Shown: positions 9,103-17,873, counted from the first letter of the stretch. The stretch is 64,000 bases of DNA from Variovorax sp. OV700 (GCF_900099805.1 NZ_FNDR01000002.1:434001-498000), one strand, 5' to 3'. The notes: generated by a model from the sequence alone, not told the origin. Made by a program: numbers and translations.

Positions 9103-10491
9103 ATGCGCATCGCGATCATCGGTAGCGGACCTTCGGGCTTCTACGCTGCAGAAGCCGTACAGAAGAAGGTGCCTGGCGTGGCCATCGACATGTTCGAACG
9201 CCTGCATGCGCCCTATGGTCTGGTGCGCTACGGAGTGGCCCCCGACCACGAAAAGCTCAAGTCGGTGACCAAGGTTTTCGACATGGTCGCGGGCAAGCCG
9301 GGCCTGCGATGGTTCGGCCAGGTGGAGTTGGGGCGAGACATCCAGCTGGAGGACCTCACGCGGCGCTATCACGCAGTCGTGCTCGCTACCGGCGCCCAGG
9401 CCAGCAGAAGGCTCGGCATCCCCGGGGATGACAAGCCGGGAAGCTACAACGCCGCGGACTTCGTCGCCTGGTACAACGGCCACCCCGACTTCCGTCACCT
9501 TCAGTTCGACTTGTCAGGCGAGACGGCGATCGTGGTCGGCCATGGGAACGTAGCACTGGATGTCGCACGCATCCTGCTCAAGCCGGTCGACGAGTTGGCT
9601 TCTACCGAGATCGCCAGCCACGCGCTGGAAGCGCTTCGCAACAGCAAGGTGCGCAAGGTGTGCGTGGTCGGCAGGCGCGGACCGGCTCAGGCCAAGTTCA
9701 CCAACAAGGAGCTGGCCGAGTTCGAGCAGCTTGCAGGCGTTACTGCGTTGGTGCGCGACGACGAGATGGCATTCAACGAGGCCAGCCGATTGGAGCTGGA
9801 GAGTCCGGCAGGAGACGAGGCCCGCAGGAACGTGGCGCTTCTGCGCAAGTTCGCCGACGTGGCCGCCGATGCCGTCTCTCCCAACGAGCGGTGCATCGAA
9901 TTCAGGTTCTGCCTGGCACCCGTCAGGCTGGAGGGGAACGAACAAGTCGCAGCGCTGGTGCTGGAACGTACGGCCCTGACCGGATCCGCCTTCCAGCAGG
10001 GATCGCGCGGCACGGGCGAGTTTCTCCTCATGCCCTGCCATGCCGTGTTTGCCAGCGTTGGCTACAAGGGCGTTGCACCGGCCAACGTTCCTTTCGACGC
10101 ACGCGCAGCGACCGTGCGCCATGTGAACGGCAGGATCGTCGACGAAACAGGCGTGCAACAGCCGGGCCTCTATTGCACCGGCTGGATCAAGCGCGGCCCG
10201 ACCGGTGTCATCGGCACCAACCGCAACGACAGCGTGGAAACCGTGGCGACGTTGTTGGCCGACCTGCAGGCCGGCGCGCTGGGTGAGCCGGCGGCAGGCG
10301 ACGACATTGCCGACCTGCTTCGCAACCGCGGCGTCGACTTCCTGGACTTCCAGGCGTGGTCCAGGCTGGACGCATTCGAAAAACAAACGGGAGCGCGCTC
10401 CGGTAAAGCGCGAGAAAAACTGGTCCAGCGGCACGAAGTGCGCGCAGCGCTGCAAGCGGCCGCTGGATCTTCATTGACATGCACTACGTGA
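9103..10491 (+). CDS. ferredoxin--NADP reductase (FprA/adrenodoxin reductase type)
   Basis: A 462-residue FAD- and NADP-binding reductase. The FAD motif GSGPSGFYAAEAV is at the N-terminus, followed by GVAPDHEKLKSVTKVFD. The NADP-binding GHGNVALDVARILL lies near residue 145, with GRRGPAQAKFTNKEL after it. GWIKRGPTGVIGTNR is the conserved C-terminal FAD-contact region. All are hallmarks of the mitochondrial adrenodoxin reductase/FprA family that passes NADPH electrons to ferredoxins serving P450s. ATG 9103 starts exactly at the FAD fold; the longer frame from 8986 overlaps the ferredoxin. Its position directly after the ferredoxin completes a three-component P450 system. Confidence 0.94.
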   Translation: MRIAIIGSGPSGFYAAEAVQKKVPGVAIDMFERLHAPYGLVRYGVAPDHEKLKSVTKVFDMVAGKPGLRWFGQVELGRDIQLEDLTRRYHAVVLATGAQASRRLGIPGDDKPGSYNAADFVAWYNGHPDFRHLQFDLSGETAIVVGHGNVALDVARILLKPVDELASTEIASHALEALRNSKVRKVCVVGRRGPAQAKFTNKELAEFEQLAGVTALVRDDEMAFNEASRLELESPAGDEARRNVALLRKFADVAADAVSPNERCIEFRFCLAPVRLEGNEQVAALVLERTALTGSAFQQGSRGTGEFLLMPCHAVFASVGYKGVAPANVPFDARAATVRHVNGRIVDETGVQQPGLYCTGWIKRGPTGVIGTNRNDSVETVATLLADLQAGALGEPAAGDDIADLLRNRGVDFLDFQAWSRLDAFEKQTGARSGKAREKLVQRHEVRAALQAAAGSSLTCTT

Positions 10492-10498
10492 GAACAAC

Positions 10499-11302
10499 AT
10501 GGATCTAGATCTTTCCGGCAAGAAATTCTTCGTCACTGGCGTTGCGTCAGGGATCGGGCACGCCACCGCCGAGCTGCTGATTCGAGCCGGCGCCGAAGTC
10601 GTGGGCGCCGATCGCGCCGAGTTGAGCAAGCCGCTGCCACTCGCTGCCTTTCATCACCTGGATCTGAGCGATCCCGCACTGATCGATCGCGCTGTTGCAG
10701 CGGCAGGTGACGGCTATGACGCGCTGATCAACGTCGCGGGGGTGTCGTCGCTCGCTTCGACCGACATGCAGTTCCGCGTCAACTTCCTGGGCACGCGGCA
10801 CCTCACCCTGGCGATGGTGCCGAGGCTCAAGGCCAAGTCGGCCGTGTTCAACGTCGCCTCCAGCACCGCAGTGCGCTGGGAGCAGCACCTGGACCGTTTC
10901 ACTCCGCTGGTCGAGACCAAGAGTTTCAAAGAGGGCTTGCAGTGGCTCGAGGCGAATCCCCAGGAAAGCCCGATTTCCTATGCATGGTCGAAAGAGGCGC
11001 TGATCATCTGGACCATGAAGACGGGGCTCGAATGGATCGGCACCGGCCGCCGCATCAATGCCTTGAGCCCGGGACTGACGTACACGCCGATGCATGCGGA
11101 GTTCGTGCAGGCACACGGCGAGGCCCTGCTGAAGAAGGATGCCGAGCGCACCGGCGATGCCGGCAGCGCGGAGGACGTCGCCAAGGCGCTGGTCCTGCTG
11201 CAGCACGACTACGCCGCCTGGTGGAACGCAGCCAACATCAATGTCGATGGCGGCTTCAGCGCCTCGGTGTTGATGGCAAAGGAAAACTTCGGCGACGTCT
11301 GA
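10499..11302 (+). CDS. short-chain dehydrogenase/reductase
   Basis: A 267-residue NAD(P)-dependent SDR. The cofactor loop TGVASGIG is at residues 14-21, NVAG lies near residue 80, and the active-site YAWSK places Tyr161 and Lys165. The shortened middle region, with a long insert before the active site and a GLTYTPM segment after it, resembles the 3-alpha-hydroxysteroid/coniferyl-alcohol dehydrogenase group. It starts seven bases after the reductase stop. The likely role is oxidation of the alcohol made by the P450, or reduction of a ketone, in the same pathway. The substrate remains unknown. Confidence 0.9.
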   Translation: MDLDLSGKKFFVTGVASGIGHATAELLIRAGAEVVGADRAELSKPLPLAAFHHLDLSDPALIDRAVAAAGDGYDALINVAGVSSLASTDMQFRVNFLGTRHLTLAMVPRLKAKSAVFNVASSTAVRWEQHLDRFTPLVETKSFKEGLQWLEANPQESPISYAWSKEALIIWTMKTGLEWIGTGRRINALSPGLTYTPMHAEFVQAHGEALLKKDAERTGDAGSAEDVAKALVLLQHDYAAWWNAANINVDGGFSASVLMAKENFGDV

Positions 11303-11349
11303 CCCGCCGGCAGGCAAGCGTCGACACAAGACTCAATCCAGGAGACATG

Positions 11350-11919
11350 ATGAAAACCGCAATCCGTTCCAAGATCCGACCGGCCTTCGTGCTGGTCACA
11401 CTGATGCTGGCAGCCGCCACTGCGTCGGCTCAGGCCACAAGCACGGTCGAGTCCAGGCTCAAGGCCGAACTGACCGCCATGGGGTACCCCGAAGGCAAGC
11501 TGCCGAACCTGCTGCCCGACAGCGGTCCCTGGCTGCACGGCGCCGTGGTCGGCAACCTGCTGTTTCTCTCGTCCGCCGCACCGCAGGACGCCAATGGCCA
11601 ATGGGTCAAGGGAGCAATCCCGTCCAGGCATTCGGTGCAGGACGCGCCCATGCTCGCGCGCCGCGCGTGCGTGCGCCAGATCGCCCGGATGAAGCAGGTG
11701 CTCGGGGACCTGGACCGGGTCAAGCGCATCGCCTATGTGCGCTTCAACATTGCCGTGGATCCAGGCTTCTCCGACCTCACCCCGATCGCGGAAGGCTGCT
11801 CGACGCTCTACACCGCGGTGTTCGGCGAGGCCGGCAAGCATCCTCGCGTCCTCGAGGGTGTGAGCGCCAATCCGAGCAACACGGCGATGGAAGTCGAAAC
11901 GATTGTGGAAGTCCGGTGA
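11350..11919 (+). CDS. exported RidA-family (YjgF/UK114) protein
   Basis: A RidA-fold protein of about 189 residues with an N-terminal signal peptide: two basic patches, then a hydrophobic stretch ending ATASAQA. Two ATG codons (11347, 11350) follow an AGGAG; 11350 has the better spacing. The RidA domain covers about residues 45-189 and ends AMEVETIVEV. Most Rid proteins are cytosolic deaminases of reactive enamines and imines, so export is unusual. The gene sits between the SDR and an FAD monooxygenase in the operon. It might process an unstable periplasmic intermediate or have lost deaminase activity; neither can be decided here. Confidence 0.85.
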   Translation: MKTAIRSKIRPAFVLVTLMLAAATASAQATSTVESRLKAELTAMGYPEGKLPNLLPDSGPWLHGAVVGNLLFLSSAAPQDANGQWVKGAIPSRHSVQDAPMLARRACVRQIARMKQVLGDLDRVKRIAYVRFNIAVDPGFSDLTPIAEGCSTLYTAVFGEAGKHPRVLEGVSANPSNTAMEVETIVEVR

Positions 11920-11942
11920 TCCGGGTTCCTGAAGGAGAAGAT

Positions 11943-13217
11943 ATGGAAGTGATTGTTGTTGGGGCAGGCATTGGCGGACTGAGTACCGCACTCAGCCTGC
12001 ACGATGCGGGAATTCCCGTCAAAGTTTATGAAGCAGCGCCCCGCATCGAAGCGATGGGTCTCGGTATCCACCTGCAGCCCAATGCCGTGCGTGAACTCAC
12101 CGAACTGGGCTTGGGTGACGCGTTGATGGCGATTTCCGTCGGCATCGAGAACCTGGGCTTCTACAGCGTGCACGGCAAGAAGATTTGGAGCGAATCGCGC
12201 GGCAGCGCTTCCGGTTACCGCTGGCCCCAGTGCGCAGTGCACAGAGGCGATCTGCAAGTGCTTTTGCTCAAGGCTGCGAGGGAACGCATCGGGGAGCAGA
12301 ACATCGTCACCAATCACACCTTGACCGAGTTCGAGCAAGACAAGGATGGCGTGACGCTGCACTTCATCAACAGCGAGACGCGGCAGCGGCTGCCGTCCGC
12401 GAAGGGCAGAATCCTGGTGGCCGCGGACGGATTGCATTCGGGTGTGCGAAAGCATTTCTATCCCCAGCAGGGGCTGCGGTTCGGCGGCCAGCTGATGTGG
12501 CGCACGGCCGTGGCCGTCGACGCCTGGCTCGGGGGCAACACCATGACGATGGTCGGCCACCGCAACCAGAAGCTGGTGGCCTATCCGATGCGTCAATTGC
12601 CCGATGGCCGGGTCCTGGGCAACTTCATCTTCGAGCTGGGGCAGTCGGGCGACGGTCCGCCGCGCGAGGAGTGGAACCGCAGGATCGACAAGGCCAAGTT
12701 CGCGCACGCCTTCGCCGATTGGAAGTTCGACTGGCTCGACGTGCCGGCGCTCATCCAGGCGGCCGACAGCATCTTCGAGTTTCCGAAGGTCGATCGCGAC
12801 CCGGTCGAACGCTGGTCGTTCGGGCGCGTCACCTTGCTGGGGGATGCGGCGCACCCGATGCACCCTGTCGGATCGCAGGCCGGTTCGCAGGCCGTCGTGG
12901 ACGGCCGCGTGCTCGCCAAGCATCTGGCCGATCATCCGGATCGCCCCGAGTTCGCGCTGCAGGAATACGAAGCGGAGCGGCTGGCGCCGATGCGCGACAT
13001 CTGCCTTTCCAACCGCAACCTGTCGCACGAAATCATCATGGACCTCGTGCACGAGCGTGCGCCCGACGGGTTCGGCGACATCGACGATGTCATCCCGGCA
13101 GCCGAGATCGCGCAGCGTGCCGAGGCATTCCGCACCAGGGCGGGATTCGACGTGACATCCCTGAATGCCCGCGAGTCCCACTCGCGCAATCGGGGCTGCC
13201 CGGTTCTTCGCGCTTGA
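11943..13217 (+). CDS. FAD-dependent aromatic monooxygenase
   Basis: A 424-residue group A flavoprotein hydroxylase. GAGIGG (residues 7-12) binds the FAD ADP moiety. The central DG motif appears as VAADGLHSGVRKHF, and GDAAHP at 300-305 contacts the flavin ribityl chain. The sequence after it, with PVGSQAGSQAVVD, resembles PhzS-like and salicylate-hydroxylase-like enzymes. ATG 11943 follows AAGGAGAAG. It would hydroxylate an aromatic or heteroaromatic ring with NAD(P)H and oxygen, producing a dihydroxy compound suited to the ring-cleaving dioxygenase encoded downstream. The precise substrate is not deducible. Confidence 0.92.
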   Translation: MEVIVVGAGIGGLSTALSLHDAGIPVKVYEAAPRIEAMGLGIHLQPNAVRELTELGLGDALMAISVGIENLGFYSVHGKKIWSESRGSASGYRWPQCAVHRGDLQVLLLKAARERIGEQNIVTNHTLTEFEQDKDGVTLHFINSETRQRLPSAKGRILVAADGLHSGVRKHFYPQQGLRFGGQLMWRTAVAVDAWLGGNTMTMVGHRNQKLVAYPMRQLPDGRVLGNFIFELGQSGDGPPREEWNRRIDKAKFAHAFADWKFDWLDVPALIQAADSIFEFPKVDRDPVERWSFGRVTLLGDAAHPMHPVGSQAGSQAVVDGRVLAKHLADHPDRPEFALQEYEAERLAPMRDICLSNRNLSHEIIMDLVHERAPDGFGDIDDVIPAAEIAQRAEAFRTRAGFDVTSLNARESHSRNRGCPVLRA

Positions 13218-13265
13218 GGCCCTGGCCTCTACTTGATCCATCTTCAAGCAAGAAGTGCGCTTTCC

Positions 13266-14204
13266 ATGAACCTTATTCTGAATCTCACCACCCAGGGACT
13301 GATCAACGGCGCGATCTACGCGCTGGTCGCGATCGGTCTGGCCATGGTGTTCGGGTTGCTGCGGGTGCTGCACATTGCGCACGCGGGCCTGTTCACCCTC
13401 GGAGGCTACCTGGGACTGGTCATCACCAATGCCACGGGCAGCTTCGCATTGGGCATGGTCCTGAGCATGGTGGCTGTGGCCGCCTGCGGAATGCTGATGT
13501 ACCGGTTCTGCTACGAGCCGATCCTCGAGCAGCCGCCGTACGTGCCCCTGATCGCTTCCGTGGGCATGTTTCTCGCCATCGAGGAGCTCTTGCGGCTGGT
13601 GTTCGGCGACTATGGCCTGTCCTACCGCGTGCCGCCGCTGCAAGGCGCCGTGGTGCTCGCTGGCATGCAGATCAAGTACGCCGAACTGGGCGCCGTCGCC
13701 ATGGCCGTCATTCTGCTGGTGGGCCTTGCAGTCTTTGCCGCGCGCACACGGGTCGGCATGGCCTGGCGCGCCAGCGTCAGCGAGCCGCGCATGGCGGCGT
13801 CGTGCGGAATCAGCCTGCGGCAGGTCCGCTATCTCAATTTCGCGATCGGCTCCGCCTTCGCCGCGGCCGCCGGTGTGATGGTGGGTGTGCTCAACAACCT
13901 GGTGGAGCCCTCCATGGGCGCGGTGCCTACCTACAAGGCCCTGGCAATCATCGTCATAGGGGGCCTGGGCAACATGGGCGGCACCCTCGTGGCGTCACTT
14001 CTGCTGGGCCTGGTGGAAGCGTTCGGATCGACCTACCTCGCCAACGTGCTGGACCGCGACAGCGTGGCATTCGCCGCAATGCTCGCCGTGCTGCTGGTCA
14101 AGCCGGAAGGCCTCTTCTCCGGCGGCCACTGGCGTCGCCGGCTGGTGCAGCTTATGAAACAGAAAGGAGCGACTCAATGGGCGCTTATGAAACGTCACTC
14201 CTGA
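13266..14204 (+). CDS. livH: branched-chain-type ABC transporter permease LivH
   Basis: A 312-residue inner-membrane permease with about eight hydrophobic segments. It begins with the family-typical NLTTQGLINGAIYALVAIGL and has the GLLRVLHIAHAGLFTLGGY stretch. The cytoplasmic coupling region VSEPRMAASCGI and the VIGGLGNMGG motif near residue 225 are conserved in LivH proteins. The 3' end overlaps the next permease gene by 28 bases. It forms the translocation path with LivM and is powered by LivG and LivF. Its likely receptor is encoded at 5198 at the head of the operon. Confidence 0.92.
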   Translation: MNLILNLTTQGLINGAIYALVAIGLAMVFGLLRVLHIAHAGLFTLGGYLGLVITNATGSFALGMVLSMVAVAACGMLMYRFCYEPILEQPPYVPLIASVGMFLAIEELLRLVFGDYGLSYRVPPLQGAVVLAGMQIKYAELGAVAMAVILLVGLAVFAARTRVGMAWRASVSEPRMAASCGISLRQVRYLNFAIGSAFAAAAGVMVGVLNNLVEPSMGAVPTYKALAIIVIGGLGNMGGTLVASLLLGLVEAFGSTYLANVLDRDSVAFAAMLAVLLVKPEGLFSGGHWRRRLVQLMKQKGATQWALMKRHS

Positions 14205-15031
14205 CCCTGGTGGCCATCCACGTGATCCTGGCGCTGAGTCTCAACCTCATCACGGGCTTGTGCGGGCAGGTGAGCCTGGGGCACGCGGCGTTCTTCGGCG
14301 TGGGCGCGTATGCGACCGCGCTGCTCGCCAAGGCCGGCTTCGGCATGGCTGTCACCGTGTCCGCTGCCTTGCTGCTGGCTGGCATCGTCGGCTTGGTGGT
14401 CGGCTTCTGCAGCCTGCGGGTGCGGGATGATTTCCTGGCGATCGCGACCATGGCGGCGGGCTTCCTGTTCGTCGGCGCGGTGCGCACGACCGATGCTCTG
14501 GGGGGAGAGCTCGGCATCTCGCAAATACCTGCGACCGGCCTCGGTTCTGCCTACCCGCTGCTGGTGGTTGCCTGCGCGGCATCGACAGGGTTGGTCTGCT
14601 GGGTCGTCAAGCGCAGCTGGCTGGGCTATGTTTTCGAAGCGGTCAGCGCCGATGAGCCGGCTGCGCGCAGCCTTGGAATCGACACGCCGCTCTACAAGCT
14701 GGCGGCGTTCACGATCGGCACGGCGTTGGCAGGCCTGGCCGGTTGCCTGTACGCGTATCACCTGGGCAACGTGGGCACCGAGGCATTCGGGTTCCCCGTC
14801 TCCGTGATGATCCTCGCCATGGTGGTGATCGGCGGCATGGGTTCGCTGTGGGGCAGCGTACTTGCCGCGGCACTGCTGACCCTTGCGCCCGAGTGGTTCC
14901 GCTTCGTGAACGACTACAAGCTTCTGGTGTTCGGGCTGCTGCTCTTCGCCATCATGCGGATCGCCCCGCAAGGACTGTTTCCCTGGCTGGTGCAGCAACT
15001 GCGCCTGCTGCGGGCAAAGGAGATCGCATGA
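14177..15031 (+). CDS. livM: branched-chain-type ABC transporter permease LivM
   Basis: A 284-residue second permease of the Liv system. It has multiple transmembrane segments, the SLNLITGLCGQVSLGHAAFF region typical of LivM, and a coupling region around DEPAARSLGIDTPLYKLAAF. VVIGGMGSLWGSVLAAALL lies near the C-terminus. ATG 14177 follows AAAGGAG and lies within the end of livH. A long open frame continuing upstream in this frame across livH and the monooxygenase has no family support. It is about 30 residues shorter than many LivM proteins but appears complete. Confidence 0.92.
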   Translation: MGAYETSLLTLVAIHVILALSLNLITGLCGQVSLGHAAFFGVGAYATALLAKAGFGMAVTVSAALLLAGIVGLVVGFCSLRVRDDFLAIATMAAGFLFVGAVRTTDALGGELGISQIPATGLGSAYPLLVVACAASTGLVCWVVKRSWLGYVFEAVSADEPAARSLGIDTPLYKLAAFTIGTALAGLAGCLYAYHLGNVGTEAFGFPVSVMILAMVVIGGMGSLWGSVLAAALLTLAPEWFRFVNDYKLLVFGLLLFAIMRIAPQGLFPWLVQQLRLLRAKEIA

Positions 15032-15789
15032 GCACGAAGCTGTTGCAGGTGCGCGACCTGGGCGTGCGCTTCGGCGGAGTCGTTGCGGTGAACGGTGTCT
15101 CGTTCGAACTCGCAACGGGGGAGCTGGTGGGGTTGCTCGGACCTAACGGGGCCGGCAAGACCACCCTGCTGCGGCTGATTTCCGGAGCGGTAGCACCCGG
15201 ATCGGGCGAGATCCGATTCGGCGGCCGGTCGATCAGCCGGCTGGCCGCGGCTGCGCGCGCGCGGCTCGGAATGGCGATGTCGCACCAGATCGTGCGTCCA
15301 TTCCGCAACATGACCCTGTTGGACAACGTGGTGCTGGCCGCCGGTGCCGAGATCACCCTCACACCATGGCGCGCCGTCGCCACGCTGGATCGCAAGTGCC
15401 TGCGCGAGGCAGCGCTGCGCTGTCTGGACTTGGTCGGCATCGCGGCGTTGGCGAACAGCATGCCCTCGACGCAACCGCTCGGGGTGCTCAAGCGCCTGGA
15501 GGTTGCCCGGGCCCTGGCGACGAGGCCTCAGTTGCTGCTGCTGGATGAACCGCTGGCGGGCCTCGGGCACGACGAGGCGGTGCGACTGGCCGACCTCATC
15601 CAGCGGCTGAACGCATTGGGAACCACGATCCTCCTGATCGAACACAACCTCACCGAGGTGATGAGGATCTGTCCGCGCATCGTCGTGCTGGACAACGGCC
15701 GCAAGATCGCCGACGGCCGCGCCGCCGAGGTGATGGCAAACCCGCACGTGGTCGAGGCTTACCTCGGCGAAGGAGCAGTCCATGCTTGA
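15028..15789 (+). CDS. livG: ABC transporter ATP-binding protein LivG
   Basis: A 253-residue ATPase. Walker A is GPNGAGKTT, Walker B is LLLLDEP, and the H-loop is IEHN. The signature region reads QPLGVLKRLEVARAL in place of the common YGQQRRLEIA, a deviation from the usual LivG pattern that may still work because the LE(V/I)ARAL helix is intact. The start overlaps the livM stop (ATGA). It couples ATP hydrolysis to solute import by LivH/LivM. Confidence 0.92.
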   Translation: MSTKLLQVRDLGVRFGGVVAVNGVSFELATGELVGLLGPNGAGKTTLLRLISGAVAPGSGEIRFGGRSISRLAAAARARLGMAMSHQIVRPFRNMTLLDNVVLAAGAEITLTPWRAVATLDRKCLREAALRCLDLVGIAALANSMPSTQPLGVLKRLEVARALATRPQLLLLDEPLAGLGHDEAVRLADLIQRLNALGTTILLIEHNLTEVMRICPRIVVLDNGRKIADGRAAEVMANPHVVEAYLGEGAVHA

Positions 15790-16522
15790 AGTCGAACGCT
15801 TGAGTTGCGGGTATGGCGCCGCCGTGGTCCTGCATGAACTCTCTCTGACGGTGAAGAGGGGAGAGATCGTCGCGCTGATCGGGCCGAACGGCGCAGGCAA
15901 GACCTCCACGTTGCAATGCATCGCCGGCCATGTGCGCGCGACCAGCGGCAATGTGCGTTTCGGTGGCCGGGATATCACCGCCTTGACGCCGCAGGCGCGG
16001 GTGCGTGCCGGCATCGCCATCTCGCCCGAGGGCCGCAAGCTGTTCGGCGACATGACGGTGCGCGAGAACTTGCTGGTGGGAGGCTATTCGCAGCCCGGCC
16101 GCGTGGCTGCGTACAACATGCAACGCGTGCTGGACATGTTCCCCCGGCTGCAGGAGCGATTCGGATCGATGGGACGCACGCTCTCGGGCGGCGAGCAGCA
16201 AATGGTAGCGATCGGCCGCGCGCTGATGGCGCAGCCAGATCTCATCCTCATCGACGAGCTATCGCTGGGCTTGATGCCGAAGAACGTGGACATCTGCTAT
16301 GCGGCTCTTCATCAGCTCAAGCAGCAAGGGCTGGCGGTGCTGCTGGTCGAGCAGAACCTGTCCAAGGCACTCGCGTTTTCGGATCGCGTGTACGTCCTGG
16401 ACTCCGGGCGGCTGGTCTGGTCGGGCAGCGCCAATGCCGCGCGTGCGCGCGGCGACCTGGCTGCCACCATTCTGGGACATGCGCCTGCCGAGGCCGGCGC
16501 GCAAGAGGAGGCACTCCAATGA
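15782..16522 (+). CDS. livF: ABC transporter ATP-binding protein LivF
   Basis: A 246-residue ATPase, the partner of LivG. Walker A is GPNGAGKTS, the signature is LSGGEQQMVAIGRALM, Walker B is LILIDELSLG, and the H-loop is LLVEQN. The intact LSGGEQ contrasts with the altered LivG signature. It overlaps livG by eight bases and its stop overlaps the dioxygenase start (ATGA), so transporter and catabolic genes are translationally linked. A short C-terminal tail beyond the domain (about 15 residues) is unremarkable. Confidence 0.93.
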   Translation: MLEVERLSCGYGAAVVLHELSLTVKRGEIVALIGPNGAGKTSTLQCIAGHVRATSGNVRFGGRDITALTPQARVRAGIAISPEGRKLFGDMTVRENLLVGGYSQPGRVAAYNMQRVLDMFPRLQERFGSMGRTLSGGEQQMVAIGRALMAQPDLILIDELSLGLMPKNVDICYAALHQLKQQGLAVLLVEQNLSKALAFSDRVYVLDSGRLVWSGSANAARARGDLAATILGHAPAEAGAQEEALQ

Positions 16523-17454
16523 AGGCGATCGACCTGGCCTACGTGCGCTACCAGACGCCGGATCTGTCGCGACTGGAAACCTTCCTGCTCGACTTCGGCA
16601 TGCATCCGGCAGCGCCCTGCGACGGCAAGCGACTGCTGATGCGCGGGAGCGGCACCGCGCCGTTCGTCTACGAGGCCGTACTGGGCAGCAAACCTCGCTT
16701 CCTCGGCGCCGGACTGCAGGTGGCATCGCGCGTCGACCTCGCTGCACTGGCGCGCTTGCCGGGCTCGAGCGCGGTTGAGCCGGTGTCCGAACTTCCCGGC
16801 GGTGGCGAGCGCGTGCGCATGCGCATGCCTGACGGCTTCGAGATCGATGCTTTGCACGGCGCTGTGCCCGCGCAGCCGCTGCATCTTCCGCGGGTGGACG
16901 ACTTCAACGCCGCGGCAGCCAAGCCGCGCAAGAACGTGCCGGTGCGGGTGGCACGGCAGACGCAACCGGTGCGGCGCCTGGGCCATTTCGTACTGCATGT
17001 CAGCGATCACGACGCGTCGGTGGCCTGGCTGCGCGAACGCTTCGGGCTCATCGCCTCGGACTACCTGGCCGTGCCAGGCGAACCGGGGCGCACCATCGGC
17101 AGCTTCCTGCGGGTGGATGCAGGAGAAGCGTGGGTGGACCACCATTGCATGCTCGTGCTGCAGGCGCCGGTGGTCGGCGTGCACCACTGCTCGTTCGAGA
17201 TGGACGGGCTGGATGCGGTGATGAGCGCGCACGACTTCCTGCTGGAGCGAGGCTACGCCCTGGACTGCGGCGTCGGCAGGCACCTGCTCGGAAGCCAGAT
17301 CTTCGACTACTGGCGCGATCCCTTCGGCTTCCGGATCGAGCACTACACCGACGGGGACGTGGTGAATCACCTGCACCGCGCCAGCGTCTTCGCCGGCACC
17401 GCGGACGAGACCACCCAATGGGGGGCGAAACCGCCTCTGGACTTCTTTTCATGA
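16519..17454 (+). CDS. VOC-superfamily extradiol-type dioxygenase
   Basis: A 311-residue protein with two glyoxalase/VOC modules, the layout of type I extradiol ring-cleavage dioxygenases (2,3-dihydroxybiphenyl 1,2-dioxygenase and catechol 2,3-dioxygenase relatives). The C-terminal module carries candidate Fe(II) ligands: His156 in LGHFVLHV, His222 in GVHHCSF and Glu274 in FRIEHYTDGD. The start overlaps the livF stop. It probably opens a catecholic ring made by the upstream monooxygenases. Glyoxalase-like or isomerase functions exist in this fold, so the ring-cleavage role is a strong but unproven inference. Confidence 0.85.
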   Translation: MKAIDLAYVRYQTPDLSRLETFLLDFGMHPAAPCDGKRLLMRGSGTAPFVYEAVLGSKPRFLGAGLQVASRVDLAALARLPGSSAVEPVSELPGGGERVRMRMPDGFEIDALHGAVPAQPLHLPRVDDFNAAAAKPRKNVPVRVARQTQPVRRLGHFVLHVSDHDASVAWLRERFGLIASDYLAVPGEPGRTIGSFLRVDAGEAWVDHHCMLVLQAPVVGVHHCSFEMDGLDAVMSAHDFLLERGYALDCGVGRHLLGSQIFDYWRDPFGFRIEHYTDGDVVNHLHRASVFAGTADETTQWGAKPPLDFFS

Positions 17455-17873
17455 CGGAAACAAAGCGCATGACGATACAACGCATCAGCAGCCCCGAGGT
17501 CACCGAACCCGCGCCGGGCACGTGGTCCAACTGCCTCAAGGTGGGCGACACGGTGTACGTCGCAGGCCTCACGGCCCGCGATCGCAACATGCAGCCCGCG
17601 GGCGGCGACGAGTACCACCAGGCCCGCCTGATCTTCGAGCGGATCCAGCATCTGGTCACCGCCGCGGGCGGCACGATGCGCGACGTGGTGAAGCTCAACA
17701 TCTACGTCACGCAGATCGCAAATCGCGATCAGGTCTGGCGGGCCCGCCGCGAATTCTTCGAGGGCGCGTTTCCGGTCGCCACATTGGTGGAAGTCAGCGC
17801 GTTGGCGCAGGCCGCGATCCTGGTGGAGATCGAAGCGGTCGCCGTGCTGGGACATGGAGGGAGGCCATCATGA
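17451..17873 (+). CDS. RidA-family protein, likely pathway deaminase or isomerase
   Basis: A 140-residue cytoplasmic RidA-fold protein without signal peptide. It begins by overlapping the dioxygenase stop (ATGA); an ATG at 17469 is an alternative. The core GDTVYVAGLTARD and the C-terminal VEVSALAQAAILVEIEAVAV are typical. At the position where E. coli RidA has the imine-binding Arg (PARS), this protein reads PVAT, so the canonical arginine is absent. The 2-aminomuconate deaminases of aminophenol pathways are RidA relatives, and this one lies between a ring-cleavage dioxygenase and an aldolase. Deamination or tautomerisation of the ring-fission product is therefore plausible. Confidence 0.87.
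   Translation: MTETKRMTIQRISSPEVTEPAPGTWSNCLKVGDTVYVAGLTARDRNMQPAGGDEYHQARLIFERIQHLVTAAGGTMRDVVKLNIYVTQIANRDQVWRARREFFEGAFPVATLVEVSALAQAAILVEIEAVAVLGHGGRPS

Noticed and set aside
12185..15031. A 948-codon plus-strand open frame ending with livM
   Set aside because: Only its last 284 codons (from 14177) encode a protein family. The rest is another frame of the monooxygenase and livH genes, high-GC DNA having few stops.
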